A stretch of DNA of 64,000 nucleotides, from positions 2,108,001-2,172,000 of the forward strand of contig JAVLRN010000012.1 in assembly GCA_032821775.1 (NCBI GenBank), read 5' to 3'. Origin of the DNA: Sanguinoderma infundibulare (Eukaryota > Basidiomycota > Agaricomycetes > Polyporales > Polyporaceae). The number at the start of each line of letters is the position of its first letter. The stretch's first letter is position 1. The position numbers and the translations under genes are program-made. The notes under the pieces were generated by a model. That model saw nothing but the letters and a program-made list of their open reading frames with translations, was not told where the DNA came from and did not search any database. Below, in pieces: positions 48,601-61,300 of this stretch.

Positions 48601-51600
48601 AACAACCTTGAACGAGGGATCATGGACACCAAAGGAACGCGCGGCACCATAGAGGGAGATCTTCGCAGGACGAGACCCATTAACCTCGACGACAACCTTC
48701 TGGCTGCGACGAGGAGAGAAGAGGCGACGGAGGGGGTTGTCGATGTAGGCTGTACCCTGGACGATAGTGGTGGAAGTGAGGAGAGCGCGAAGCCACCCGA
48801 GTTCGGGACCAGCAATAGTCTCGAGCCAGGCGGAGGTGTCCGGAAGAGTCTCACCGACGACGTAAGTCGAAGTGTTGCCGGAGACAGCGGGAGCGATGGC
48901 AGGCCGGACGGAGCGAGGAGCAGGGCTCAGGTACTCGACGGTCGGAATCTTTGACTTGTCGCCGTTGTAGAGACGCTCGACGAGCTTGTCGACAAGGAGC
49001 GAAGTGATGTTGCCGAGAAGATCCTTGATGGGCTCATCCTTGACCTTCGAATGCTTGACAGCGACGGGACCTTGGAGAATGCACACACGCTGGGGGTCCT
49101 GGTCGAAGACGGCGTCGATGTCCTCCGCTGCCCAGAGCGAATCCTATATTCAAAGGAATCAATGGCGGAGCAACGAGCCAACATTCGAATAAAACGAACC
49201 TTCTTGAACCAAACCTCAAAGCTCGCATCAAGCACAGGTATGAAGGGAGCGGGCTTCTGGCCAGGGCGCTGGGAGATCGCGAGGAAATACGCCTTGTCCT
49301 CCGCAGCGAGGATCTGCTCGGTAGCAGCCGGGTACTCCTTGAAGAATTTCTCGATGAACTCAGCAGGCTTGTCGAGAGCGGAGAACGACTGGAGGATGGA
49401 CGCCTTCTGACCGTTGTTGAGACCCGCAAAGCGCTCCTCGACGCGACGGAGCCAGTCGCCCGTGAGATTGCGAAGGGACTGGTCGATCCAGCGCTCCTGG
49501 TGGGAGACATACATCAAACGAACCATGCGGAGAGCCACCTCCTCGTAGGTCATGTCGGCGATGTCCTCGACCACGGATTCGTCCTTCTTCCAGCCGAACC
49601 AAGGCTTAGCGAAGTCGCGGTTGAGCTTCTTGATAATCTCCGGACGGCGCTCGGTGAGCCAGGTAACGCGCTTCTCCTTCGGAAGCTTGAAGACAGTGTC
49701 ATCGAACTCCTTCCAGAGCTTGACGGCGCGGGTTGCAATCTTGTGGATAGGCTCGCCGAGTTCTGATCGGACGGTGAGGATGCCGCCAGTCTCCTTAACG
49801 TAGGTGCCCTCCCACTGTGCGTCGTCGACACCGGAAGCAGCAACGATGAGGTCCTTCACGGAGGAGCTAGTGTGCGCCTCCTTCGCAACCATGACGCGAC
49901 TAGCAAAGAGGAAACCGTCGAACGGCATTGGCTGAAGACCGTACGTCTCGACAGCCCAGTCACCGGTGAGGTACGGCCAGAGGTCATCAGCACCACCGAA
50001 GCCAGAACCACCGACAAGGATGAGGTTCGCATGCTGGCGGATGGCACCGTAGGTCGAGAGGATCGGCTGGTGGAAGTCCTCGCAAGAGTGGTGGCCTCCC
50101 GCGCGACCACCGGTCCACTGCATGATGATCGGAAAATCGGGGTTCGCGGCGGCGATGTTAACGACCTGACGAATACCATCGACGGAGCCAGGCTTAAACG
50201 AAACGTGCTTGATGCCGGCGTTGCGGAGGGCGTCGATGATTTCAGCCGCTTTCTCCGTGCTGGGAATACCGGCAGCAACACAGAAGCCCTCCACGGGGAG
50301 ACCCTCGCGACGCATCTCCTGCCAAAGCGGGAACTGGAAGCCGAATTGACGAGGGTTGATGTAGAGCGCGTTCAAAGTGATACCGACACCGGCGGGGATC
50401 TTCGCCTGGATCTCAGCGACCTTCGAGCGCAAGGCGGCAGCGTTGTAGTGGCCACCACCCGCGAGCTCGACGTGGTACCCAGCGTCGAGAACAGCACTGA
50501 CGAAGCCGGCTTTCACAGTCGTGGGCGTCATGCCCGCAACCATGATTGGGGGCTTGCCGAGCAGACGCGAGAAAGGAGTGTCGATGTGAATAGTGCCATC
50601 GCTGCAAACAGAAATCAGTAAGTGTGCAACCACCGTACTCAGGACTAGCTTACCTCGTCTTGACAAGGCTCGGAGAGAACTTCTTGACCCACCACTGCTC
50701 GGTCTTGATGTTCTGGGCGTCGAAAAGCTCTGCCGGACCCTTCGCCTTATCACCTGCAACAACCACGCGAACTCCGCGGCCCTCCAAGTTGCGAGCAGTC
50801 AACGGGCCAATGCCGCTAAGACCACCAGGGCCGAAGTCGATGGCATGCGTCGCGGTCTCGGGGAAGTTGGTCGCCTTGGACCAGTGGATAGGCTGCGTAA
50901 AGATCTGCTCGCACAAAGAGCGCGTCAGCGAGCCAGACACCGAGCGAAGGTCCGAGCCTGTTGCCCATTTGTTAGCATGACTCGCTGCCGATCAACGAAT
51001 CCCGTGCTTACCATTCTCGGTGTGGTAGACGGGGATACCAAGGTCCTCCTTGGTCCACAACTCCTTGCTCTCAAGGTCCTCCATGACCTCGTCAGTGACG
51101 TCCTCGAGGTACTTGCTGTGGTACGGAACACCGACGACGAGGAAGCGGACAGAGAAGACGGGCTTGCGTTGTGAGAAGGGAGTCTTGCTCTGGTCGAGGC
51201 CGCTGGGCGCACGGACCTTCCGGAGGTTGGTGACGAGACCGTAGAGCGCACGCGGGGGACCGGTCACAACGAACGCCTTGGGGCCGTTGTTGAGAGAAAC
51301 ACCGATCTTCGAGTTGTCGGGGAGGTGTTTGTTCGTCTTCGCGATGTGACCCTCGACCTCCTTGAGCGAGAGACCAGTGATGGACAGCATAGGGCTCGGG
51401 GTACCCTCACCGCCATCAACCGAGTCCTGAGCGATGCTGGGCTCCAGCGCAAGGACTGGGAAGGCTTGCTGGCCGCGGAGTGAAGAGTAGAACGACCACC
51501 TCAAAGCCTTGACAGCATTCTGGTGAAAGGACTCAAAGGTGGTGGAGGCGGCCGCGACGAATGCGGAGACGAGACCTTGCGAGTGGCCCGTAGCACCCTG

Positions 51601-52761
51601 CAGGCGAGAGCGAAGGTCACCAGGAGTGAGTTGTGATACGCGACATACAACCAAGTATTGCGTAAGTTGGGTGAGGGCGATGAGCGGGAATGAGATGGGG
51701 ATGGATGCAAGGTAGGCGACCGACGGACGCGGAGACGCGCCGGTGAGCCATGAGATGACGTCGAGGCCGTGGGTATACAGAGTCTCCTCCTCGGACTCTA
51801 CGACGAGGGGGGTAAGAACGTCGCGGGTGATGGTCGTAAGGAAGTCGGAAACATAAGGCTTGTAGACGTCGTAGAGCGTCTGGAGCTCATCAAAGTAGAC
51901 CTCGTTGGTCCCTTGGCCGCCGAAAAGCGCATAAATGGACGTGTCTCCGCGCGTAGCCGCCGAAAGGAGGGCACTCGAGGGTGCGCGAGGGATGTCGGCG
52001 ACGTTCTTCGCCTCAAGCGCGGCAAGGGCTTGGAAGTATGAGGCGAGGACCGTCTTGCGGACCTCCGTGTCGAACGCGGCGACGATTACGTGAATGTCTT
52101 GACTAGTGAGGTAGGAGGCGGTAAAGTACTTGAGGGATTTGCGGAGGATGGAGATACGCGCCGCCGCGGACTGCGCGTCCTCGTCTAGTTGTCCAGCGGC
52201 GAAGCCCAGGAAGCGCGAGAAGAGCTCTACGCTCGCCTCGGTCGCATTTTCGAGTCCGGCAGTCGTGTCTACGTCGTTGTTCGTCGTCTGAATGTGCGTG
52301 AACTCATCTCTAAGGACTTCTGCAGCCGTCCACTCGTCCGCCTGCGTGGAGACCGGGATGGAGATCTGGCAAGGCGAGCAAATCGGGTCAGCGCCAGTTC
52401 AGGACATGTTTTAGGGGCCATTGCGTGAACGATCGGTGGCTGTATGCGCGCATACACCGACATACGACAGTGTATTCCAGTGGGCGGGACGGTTTGCGCA
52501 CGTCGCGACACGCGTCGCGCAATTACGTACTTGACGCGACTCCCATAGCGCGGACGCGACTTCACGCGTCTGACGCGTGTACGCGCAAGCCCCCGGAACC
52601 CCTTCCAGCTATCCCATCGCGATCCTCACACCCTCTCCGTCCCGCCTTTCTCTTCGCACCTCGCCCGAAATGAAGCGAATAGGACTCACTCTAATCGATC
52701 CGGACTGGATCAGGAGAGGGCGGGTTGCGATGCCCTGACCGGAGACCGAGGTCGCAGACAT
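39648..52761 (-). CDS. FAS: Single-chain type I fatty acid synthase (beta-alpha fusion)
   Basis: A 3923-residue cytosolic megasynthase that makes palmitoyl/stearoyl-CoA from acetyl-CoA, malonyl-CoA and NADPH. The 21 exons are 52690-52761, 51012-52365, 50654-50957, 49200-50601, 48232-49143, 47339-48177, 46415-47279, 46263-46358, 46011-46212, 44320-45954, 43208-44270, 42446-43152, 41883-42393, 41750-41830, 41485-41695, 41327-41433, 40861-41275, 40618-40805, 40479-40566, 39742-40425 and 39648-39683; phase closes throughout. Domain order: acetyltransferase (GHSQG, Ser about 286), enoyl reductase (about 590-1020), dehydratase ([17 protein letters not shown]), malonyl/palmitoyl transferase (GHSLGEY, Ser about 1830), beta-to-alpha junction near 2080 with no stop, one acyl carrier domain (GGKSTMQNE, Ser about 2252) between Ala/Pro linkers, ketoreductase (YSESK), ketosynthase (Cys3348, His3585, His3626) and phosphopantetheine transferase ([20 protein letters not shown]). 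All expected catalytic residues seen are present. Confidence 0.97.
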
Positions 52762-53899
52762 TGCGGAAAAGAAGGGGGACGTGGTCGTCGTCGGCGTGTG
52801 GGGAGGACGTGCGGACAGTCGACGACAGCGAGAGAGAGGGTGGGCGGGGAGGCGTACAACCCAAACAGAAGGGTGGTGCAGAAAAGCGACGCCTGGCCGG
52901 CGCGACTTGTTTTTTATACGAGCTTCCCCAAACGCCCCCACCCCCAACGAATCCCGGGCGCCAGCATGCAGAGTACGCACGCAAAAATTCCCAACGAGGC
53001 AGGCGCGCCCCCTTCCGCTGGCCTCCTCGGCGGGGCCCCAGATTGCCGCCCAGGCGATCCTTGTCAGTCTGTTTCCGCCTTTCCGGGCTCCCCAGACGCG
53101 TTCTACATCTCCTTCCTCGTCCGGTCGCCCGTCGCTCGAACACCTCGTCCTTGGCCGCAAAATTGACCTGCAGGCACGCGGAAGACGTCGAGCTCGTCTC
53201 TGCCAGCCATGTGGACGCTGCGTGCCCCGCCCGAGTGCCTTCGCTTCGCGCCAGGTTGTTTCCGCATGCCCACGTCCTCGCTCAATTTGACGATCGTCAT
53301 CGGCCACCGTCTGTCACTCTTGTGCTGCTGCTTCTGATAAAGCTTGCCGAGGGATTTGACTTCTACCCCAACGAGTTTCGCGGAGTTCCATAAGCCGCAC
53401 TTTGACACCGTCTTTTGGATGGGGTTTGTCGTGTCCGAAGCTATCAGCTGTGGGGCAGGGTATAACCAGCGCGGCGGACACATGTGATACTTAGTCGGTC
53501 AGCTCGCATTGCAGACTTTTCAAGAAGACGTAACAATGGTACTGTCAGACCCCGAGAGAGCCACATGCACGCTGATCGCGAGCTGGAAGATGCCTATCGA
53601 TTCCTCGTGTACGCATTGTGGCAAGGTTTGCCGTTCTTCTGCAGAAAAACAACGCAAGTCGCGAACGTCTTGGATCCCGGGTTCGGTGAAGAGGGCTATC
53701 ATCGATTGCATCGTATTGTATGCCATGTGTGCTACAGTAAAGGGTGGGGGTTCCTGAGGATTATTCCGAGCGTAAGGTACCGTCTATGCACGTCAATATA
53801 CGTCTAGAAAAAGTGGGGTGTGGGTGCGTACAACAAGCGTGTCGGCGAGATGCCACCATTACAGTAGAGCTAGAGACGCATATCATACTGCCTAGATAT
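52762..53899. other. FAS promoter and RUS 3' flank
   Basis: 1.1 kb between the FAS start and the stop of the RUS-family gene, both on the minus strand. It contains the FAS TATA box given separately. No other gene seen. Confidence 0.6.
52911..52918 (-). promoter_or_regulatory. TATA box of the fatty acid synthase gene
   Basis: TATAAAAA on the minus strand, about 150 bp upstream of the FAS ATG at 52761, within GTATAAAAAAC. Distance and sequence suit a strong TATA promoter with a leader of roughly 100 nt. Confidence 0.6.
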
Positions 53900-55689
53900 C
53901 TATGATGTCCACGTAAGGCGGTGACCGTGGTCCGCGAAACAAAGCTCGTCCGTCCTCCAGCCGCGCTCCTGAAGAGCCTGTTGGAAAGCGGGAAAGTCCC
54001 TCTGCGCCTGCGCCCGAGTCTCCTCCAAGACCTCGCGCAACGGAGGGTCTGGCCACGACACGTCCTGCGAAAGTGCATTACGGACAAGCGCCGCATGCAG
54101 GATCGACGCCAGCATATCGTCGTTCGTTGCGGACGGATGGAAGAGAACCGACACCCTCGGGCCTCGTGTCGAATCACAAGGGAGGAGCAGGTAACGGTCC
54201 TGCTACACAGATTGAACAGATGATCGCGGGTCGGTGTGAGCTTTGCCATCTCATCGAAGACGCATGCCACTTACCTGGAACACCTGTGAGCAGACCTCCC
54301 ATGTAGATCGATCGACGTCCGAGTTTGTACCAAGCACGTCTCCCACCCGCGGAGCGAGCGTGAGCCAATGATCGCGCTTCGTCTTGTAGAACTCGCCAAA
54401 GAGGCCCGTGGCGTGCTTCCTGGTCAGGTCACTCTGAGAGTCAACCTCGCCGTCGCTCACGTACGTCTGCGCAAGATGGCTGATCCTGGGAAGAGTAAGC
54501 AGCTCAAACGTCGCGACACGCATCATGTAGTTCGTCAACGTCAGATGGAGGGGTACAGCGACGAAGAATATGGAGTAAAGGTACGCAGGAGCGTGCGAGA
54601 AGGTGAGCAGGCTTATGCCTGCCGCATACCCGGCGAGCTGAGCCACTGACGCTTGAGACTCGTCTTTGGCGGCGACGTCGCCATCGTTCCCTTGCATGGA
54701 AAAGTAGCGAATGAACTTGATGTGCGTCGTGAACCAAATCTAACGCAGATGGTTCAATGACGTGCCCCAACTCTAGTACAGAGGTTCGCCACGCACCGCG
54801 TTCCCTACGAGCTTGAATATGTTCCCACCGGCTGAATACATAATGGGGTAAGCATCTCTCCCCAAACTGTTGCCCCTCTTGGCTTCGTTCCCCACTCACC
54901 AGCACAAAGCAAGAAGTTGAGCGGCGATGGGGATATCAGCACGGTCGCAATCTGCAGTCCGCTCCCCAAACACCCGATGACCTCCCCAAACAGCGTGAAC
55001 GTCTTCGGGTGGCTATCGAAGTACGGGGAGAAGCGCCGGATGAAGAACAGCTTCGCAATCTCCCCCGCACCGTCCTTGATGATCCACTGCACCGCGACGG
55101 CCCCGAAGATGCTGCCCTCCGCAGACACGCCGACGGCCGTCAGCAGCGCCTGGTTGCACAATACGGAGGTGATGGTGGCCATCGTCGTCTCCAGCGCTTG
55201 CAGTATGTGGAACGGCGCGTACCTAGCAGCGGCACCCGCTCTCGTCACGCACGGAAGACAGGTTGACGCGAAAGCGGAGAGTACTCACGAGCTGTGCACC
55301 GACTGCGGGTAGTTCGTTGGCAGGAACATCTGGCGGAACCACGCCGATATTCGACCCGTCACCGAATCCGTGCCTGCGACTGCGACCTTCCCTTCTGCCG
55401 CGCCCGGCTCCCCGACGTCCCTCCACTCCTTCTGGATCCCAGAACCGCCGTCCGACCAGGAGATGTGGCATTCCCGCCCTCCCACGCGTTCTACGGCGAA
55501 CGGACGCGCTTCCGACGCATCTTCTCCCTCCGCGGAGAATGTCCCGGCTACAGACGACTCCTGCCTACGATGGTCCCGTGGAGGCTTGCTGGAGAGCGTG
55601 CGCACTGGCAGGAAGACTGAGATGGGCCGCGGTGCGAGATGGTGTGTGCGAAGGCGCGGGAAAGCCTGCCTGCATATTACGGCGCGCAT
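53900..55689 (-). CDS. RUS family (DUF647) membrane protein
   Basis: A 508-residue protein of the Root-UVB-Sensitive/DUF647 family, known in plants from RUS1 and RUS2; the molecular activity is not settled. Exons are 55289-55689, 54900-55222, 54797-54831, 54275-54739 and 53900-54202. The chosen start gives a mitochondrial-type presequence, basic and free of acidic residues (MRAVICRQAFPRLRTHHLAP). The family core begins near FRQMFLPTNYPQSVHSSYAP and continues with ETTMATITSVLCNQALLTAV, EGSIFGAVAVQWIIKDGAGE and FFIRRFSPYFDSHPKTF, then AGGNIFKLVGNAIWFTTHIK and hydrophobic helices. A C-terminal mixed alpha/beta region follows (RYLLLPCDSTRGPRVSVLFH to the end). The divergent N-terminal 80 residues are polar and probably removed or flexible. 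Family firm, organelle inferred. Confidence 0.88.
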
Positions 55690-58315
55690 TGTGCCCTGGG
55701 ATGTCGAGTTAGTTGATGATGCGCGACGTAACATAAGCGTGTCGGGGACGGAAGCAAATTCCATTTGGACTCACCACTAGCATGACGACTCGCTGGACCC
55801 TATCGCCGACCGCCAAGGCTTCGCCAGGGTTCCGAGTTCAATAATTCAGCCAGATGTTGCCCAACCAGATTTAGCAAGACATTGTGCTCTAGGATTTGAT
55901 GTGAAGCAAAGTTGAGGCAGGAGGGCGTGGGCAACGAGAAGTGAAATCAGTCCAAGATCTCAAGAATTTCGTTCAAGTCCGAAGCGCTCGAAAGTAAGTT
56001 GGCCGGCAACCCCCGGGCCGACTCTGCCATCCAACGTGAAGGCCTGCGGCTGAGCAACCTCAGCCGACGGAGCGATCTCTTGTTGTGTGATGAACGCACG
56101 GTAGTGTGTACCGTAATGCATCAAGAGTCGCTACTGTATTTGACGGTAAGTTGGACACACGCGCAGCACTCAGTTTAAGCGTAAACACTGCAGAGATTGA
56201 GGTCTTGACAGGAAGGACCCCTGGCCGAGTGCTATAATATACCGTCACTCATTTGCGATGTCGTTTAGTGGCATCGGGCTGCGCAGACCGACATAAACGC
56301 CGGATTTGACAGAACTTTATAAGTGAGTGCATATTGACAGATCTCGATGCCTACTAGGATGGTTAACCATATGAAGCGCCCCGCCGTGAGATGCAGAGGA
56401 TCCAAGGAATGTACGCATTATGGTTGCAGTTGACTAGAACTAGATGGATTAGTCAGAACACTACTAAACCGCTCCTTAACCAGACATGGGAGACATGGTA
56501 CCTCCGCGCTCCTTAGAGCACTCCAACGATATCGACATCAAACTCAACTTGAAGGTACGGTATAGCTTAGGGCCCCTGCCTTGCATATACGGCGCCGGCA
56601 AAGCCAAGCTTGCTCAACCTGCGGCGCATCCAGGCGTGTCAAAGCAACATTGTAGGAAGATTTCGTAGCGCTGTTGAAGGTTCTTTTCCCATCGTTGCTG
56701 CCCAGAGTGGTCCTCGAGGTGCCACCGAGGAACTGAATTCCCTCACAGAGACCAGGAAGCGCACGCCGTGACGGTGGCAAGGGCAGCTCTGGGCAACTGT
56801 ACATACCAATAAGGAACTAAGGGTCAGAAATCAATCTGTCGCCCCACGGATCCGAGCCCGTGCTTCTGTTCGGAAATTACTGAATACTTGAGGGAGCCGG
56901 GCGACCGAACAGAAGACAATGTGGCTGCTGCGCTGCGATAGTACTGACGCAACCAAGTGACGGACTCCGAGTGTCCGACAGGTCTGTGCTGGACGACGGC
57001 GGACGTGATACGTCCATAACGTGGCGTTGGTCGCTGTGGTACGGACAAACCGTGCACCGAGACGCAATGGCGGCTGCCCACTTGTGGCGGATCCCCCCGG
57101 TGGAAATCGCAATAAGATATGTTGCGCCGTCGCAGACCATACATTGCAGGACTCTTGGACGCGAACGAGAGTATTACGACGCCGCTCCAGCAAGGGCCTG
57201 GTGTCAGCTTCAGACACTGTCGACGTTGTCGGGGTCTGCGGCGCCGTTCAATGTGTTTCCGCGAACGTCGAGGTAGGAGGATCACGGGCTGCAATGTAGG
57301 ATGGCATCGCACTCTAGCCTGACTTTAGCCCGAAGCCTGATTTATGCAAAACATACCCATGATTGTCCCGAGGACCAAGCTCAGTGAAAGCTGTCGAATA
57401 AGCAAGAACGACGGATGAAGGACGGATGATGGCATAACGTGGTCGTCGGTGGAGGGACCTGGTTGCTGCGTCGGTAACCCACGGTTGGCGTCCGTAATAT
57501 AGTTATTGAACTTTGCTCAGAAGGTCTGGACGTCCGTCTTGATCATGTCGTCTGCGAAGAGGGTGCTTAATATCGGACGGCTATCCAAATCTAGTTCCCG
57601 ACGGGGGGTTGATCAAAGACGGTAGACGGCGAGCAGGGAAGCACGTCCATGAGCGGCACAAATTTCGCCCAAGGGGACATATGGGGATCGGGCGAGGCGT
57701 TGGGGTGCGCAGGTACTGTATTCAATGTAAGGCCCATCAGTACTCGGGAAAAAGTCGAGATCGGCCTGTCACATGGTCCGGCGGATTTACGAATTTGTTG
57801 TTGCCAGCGTCGATGTGCTCGTGCAGGGCGGCAAGCTGCTCGGTGGTGGTTGTGGCCATGGCGGGCAGGAGCGAAAATGGCCGGAGGGCGAGCACGAGGA
57901 GGTCGAGGTTGACGTCGGTGGCGGCGGATGTGGCGGATGGCGGGCGTTAGGGCGGGGGACGTCGCGTGTCCGGGGACCGGGGTTGATGGCTGGGAGCCGA
58001 TGCGCGACTCGTCGTTGACACCACACACGATGAATCGCATACAGGGACATGCTCCCTTTTATTCACCGGCCCCAGCCCATGTCGGCTCGCGTCGCCATCA
58101 CCCTCCTTCGCCCCCAGCTCCTCCTCGACGTACCCGACGCTGTCCGCGACTGGCACGTCGCCAGGCCCCACCCCCTGCGTCTCCTTACCCGACGCACCAC
58201 CTGACCGCCCCCCTGCTCAGGCGGACACTCCCATCCCAGGCTTTATAGAACACACCCGAACACCCCCCACCGTCTGTTCCTTTCGGCTCTTCCCACCTCC
58301 ATTCCTCCCTGAGCC
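55690..58315. other. Intergenic, mostly empty
   Basis: 2.6 kb. The part next to 55690 is the RUS-family promoter; the part next to 58315 is CT-rich on the plus strand and is the leader of the downstream gene. One possible first exon on the minus strand is listed separately. Nothing else is supported. Confidence 0.5.
57791..57859 (-). other. Possible first exon or truncated gene start
   Basis: An ATG in ideal context (GCCATGGCC) after a CT-rich, leader-like stretch opens 23 codons reading MATTTTEQLAALHEHIDAGN and three more, then meets a plausible donor (GTAAAT, 57785-57790) with an acceptor 75 nt away. Frames after the acceptor run only 40-50 codons to stops and match nothing I know. It may be the 5' remnant of a lost gene or a short unknown gene, head-to-head with the gene at 58316. 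Confidence 0.25.
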
Positions 58316-61300
58316 ATGCCCAAGCCCTTCGGACGACACTTCAGCGTCGGGCGGAACAAGGCCAGTCCTGCACGTACCGCAAGCACTCGCCGTGCCAGCA
58401 TTAGGAAAAGTGTCATCTCTTCTGATGGACCAAAACTCGACCTTGATTTCGAGTGCGCCGGAGAGTCGTCCCTCGGCGAGGATCCACTCGAGGCAATGCC
58501 TGAGAACGACGCGCCCAGGTCAGTAACCCTCGACGCATATACTTACGCTTCCGAAGATCTCCCATACAGGCCCCCAACTCTAACTTATGGGGTCCAGACG
58601 ACCATCTTCCTCCTGTCTTATGTCACTTCCCGGGGCTTCTCACCGTCCATGTGCTCCGTTCTCACTGTCACTTGCGCGTCCAATGTCCTCGGGTCCTGTT
58701 CACGCCATTCGATACCTCCTGCGTCGTTCCCTTCGCTCCGTATCGCGCATACATCCACCTCCTTACCTGTCTGCATAGTTCTTTGAGCTGATATCTTCTC
58801 TTTTCAAGTGCCTCACCTCGTGACTCCTGGCAAACGTCGCGTGAAGGCGATCCCACAGACATGAAGGACACACCGCTACCCCCTTTACCGGTTGACATGG
58901 CTTCACATCCACGAGCAAGGTTCGTAAGTGCTCATGATACGATGTCCAGTTCTCTGTTTCCCGTCCCTGCCTGCTGGTGATGACCCATCAAGGATCACCA
59001 TATGCGCTACCCCCGCAGTGCTCTACGAGAAATAAGTACACAGGCTAATCGTTTGCCCCAAACAGTGCAACCCTTCCTCATCCCTCGCCCAAAGGCCGCC
59101 CACCACAGCAGCCGACCAGCTCACGAATGTCTCAGTCTCGCCCACTGCGTGCGTCGCAAAATAGGTATGCAAGCCCTCCGTCTCGATCTCCATTCTTGCC
59201 TGCTCTGCCCCATTCTGGACTGTAATTTCCCTTTGCACGGAGCCGCACACCCGATCCCGTCTCAGCATTCGTATGCCCTATGTCCCCCCGCTGTAGTTAT
59301 AACCCCTCCAGCGTTCAGCCCTATACTCATTCCACGTCCCCCAGCACCACCATGGCTCCGCCCTCAAGACCTCCGTCCAAGCAGCAGAACATCTTCCGCC
59401 GAATAACATCCAAATTCCGCTCCTCGCACGCGCCCAGTCAGCCCCCTCCAACTCCCCACCTACGGCCGTCGCGCGACGAAGCCTCTCCACGAGACCCATC
59501 CCAACGCAAGAGCGCGATCCTGCGCCTACCCAAGGCTCCTTTGCCAGCCACGCTCCCAACCGACTTCACATCAATGGAGCAGCGCCAAGCGGCCCTTCGT
59601 GCCCGCGGCCTTATACCTGCTAGCTCTGCTGCGCCGCGCCGTTTTCGTGGCCAGGATGGGTACATGATGCCCCTCAGCGAGCAGGAGGCGGAGATTGACA
59701 GGCGGTTCACGATCGTCATGCCCGGCGACTCCAGCACGGATGACGAGAGCGCAAGTGAAGCAAAGAAGATCAGGGAGGCTTGGCTGTCGAAGCAGGCAGA
59801 AGCATCGGCTTCTCCGAGCCTGAGCGAACGTGACAACCCTGACGACATGCAGAATGACAAGGCCGAGTCGCTTGCAGCCGAGCTATCACCTCCGCCGGAG
59901 AGCGATGCGGCGGAGCGCGCGAGCAGGGATGGGACGCTTGGGGATAGGTCTCCTGTCCGCGCTACGTTCGTGGTCGTCGACGCGCCACCGCTGTCATCTA
60001 ACACTGCGGAGGTCGGCGCGAGTGCCCGCATCGCGAGTCCGTTCGAGGGCTCTGAAGATTTCCACACCCCACCAGATTCTCCTGCTTTGTTGGACGGCTT
60101 CAAGTCACTGCCGCCTTTCGAACAGGACGCCTTCTCTCGCGCTTCATCCCCTTCTCACCGTAAGCCTCCTCGCGCTTCTACATCCACTTCTACTCCCCCC
60201 GACGATGGTCCTGCGCGTTCAAAAGAGCAGCGCGACCCGCCAGACAGCCCATCCGCACACTCCTCAGCCAAAGTCTCTCGCTGGTTGCGCACCTCGAGCG
60301 ACATGCCTACTCCCCTCTCCGGCTCGCCCATCGTCATCGCCTCCGACCCCGTGCTCACCGCCTCTCCCCGCTCCTCGCTGGACGAACCCCTGCCTCCCTC
60401 TGCTTTCAAGGTGGGCACAGTGCGGGCGCGGAAGGAGAAGCCACCGCCGATCGTCATTACTTCGGACGGCAAACCATCCATCCGAACACAGATGCCCTCC
60501 GACTCGGAAGCGAGCACATCCGAGTCGTCGCACAGCCGACCATCTTTGTCCATAACGCCCAGCACGCGCGGACGTCCCGCGCGGCTCGCGCACGCCCCGA
60601 GTACATACAGTCGCACGACCGCCGGTACGATCCCGGCTCTGTCTCCTACGCGAACCGTCTCATCTGGCGCGGACTCCGCGCTCCCGACGCCGACGACGGT
60701 GTCATGTGGCGGCGGCGGCGCTTTGCCACTCGTTCGCGATGTGTCCATCTCGCGCGGCTCGACTTCCCACTCATCCGAGAACGGACATGATTCTCTGACA
60801 GGCAAGGGCATTCCACGTTCACGTCGCGGCACGGGCCCGGCGCTGCTCATCGACGGCAGTAAAACCAAGGCTCGCGGTCCGGGCGCTTCCGCTGTCATTC
60901 TGGAGGAGTACAGCGAGACGGAGCCGTCGTCCGACGGGGGTGAGTTTGGCATGGGGAACCCGGCTCCTGCCGTCACACGACCGCGGCCGTCGCAGGAGGT
61001 GGCTGGTGCGGTACCCAGGCCTGCTCGCGCGCAGACGCTGGAGCAGGGCGCAGAGAAGGCGCAGAACCGCAAGTCGTTTAGCCTCTTCGGCAAGAAGTCG
61101 GTCGACGTGAGTCTCAACTTTCCGCCGTTTTCCTTCCCCCTCGACTACTTTCCATGCCCGTAAGCTCACACTTCTCGTACCTCACTTCACACAGATTCCC
61201 AGGGCGGCGCGGACGTCATCGTCGATGCTGAATCTCCGTCGCGCGTTCACGTCCGCGACGAAGCCGCGGCCTCAGTCGACGCTGGAAGTCGCGCCGGAGC

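Noticed and set aside
58316..58786. Separate 156-residue gene at 58316
   Set aside because: Reading through the GTCAGT donor at 58519 gives a poor tail. Splicing to 58809, 59066 and 59297 keeps phase and joins the large downstream frame, so one gene is the better model.
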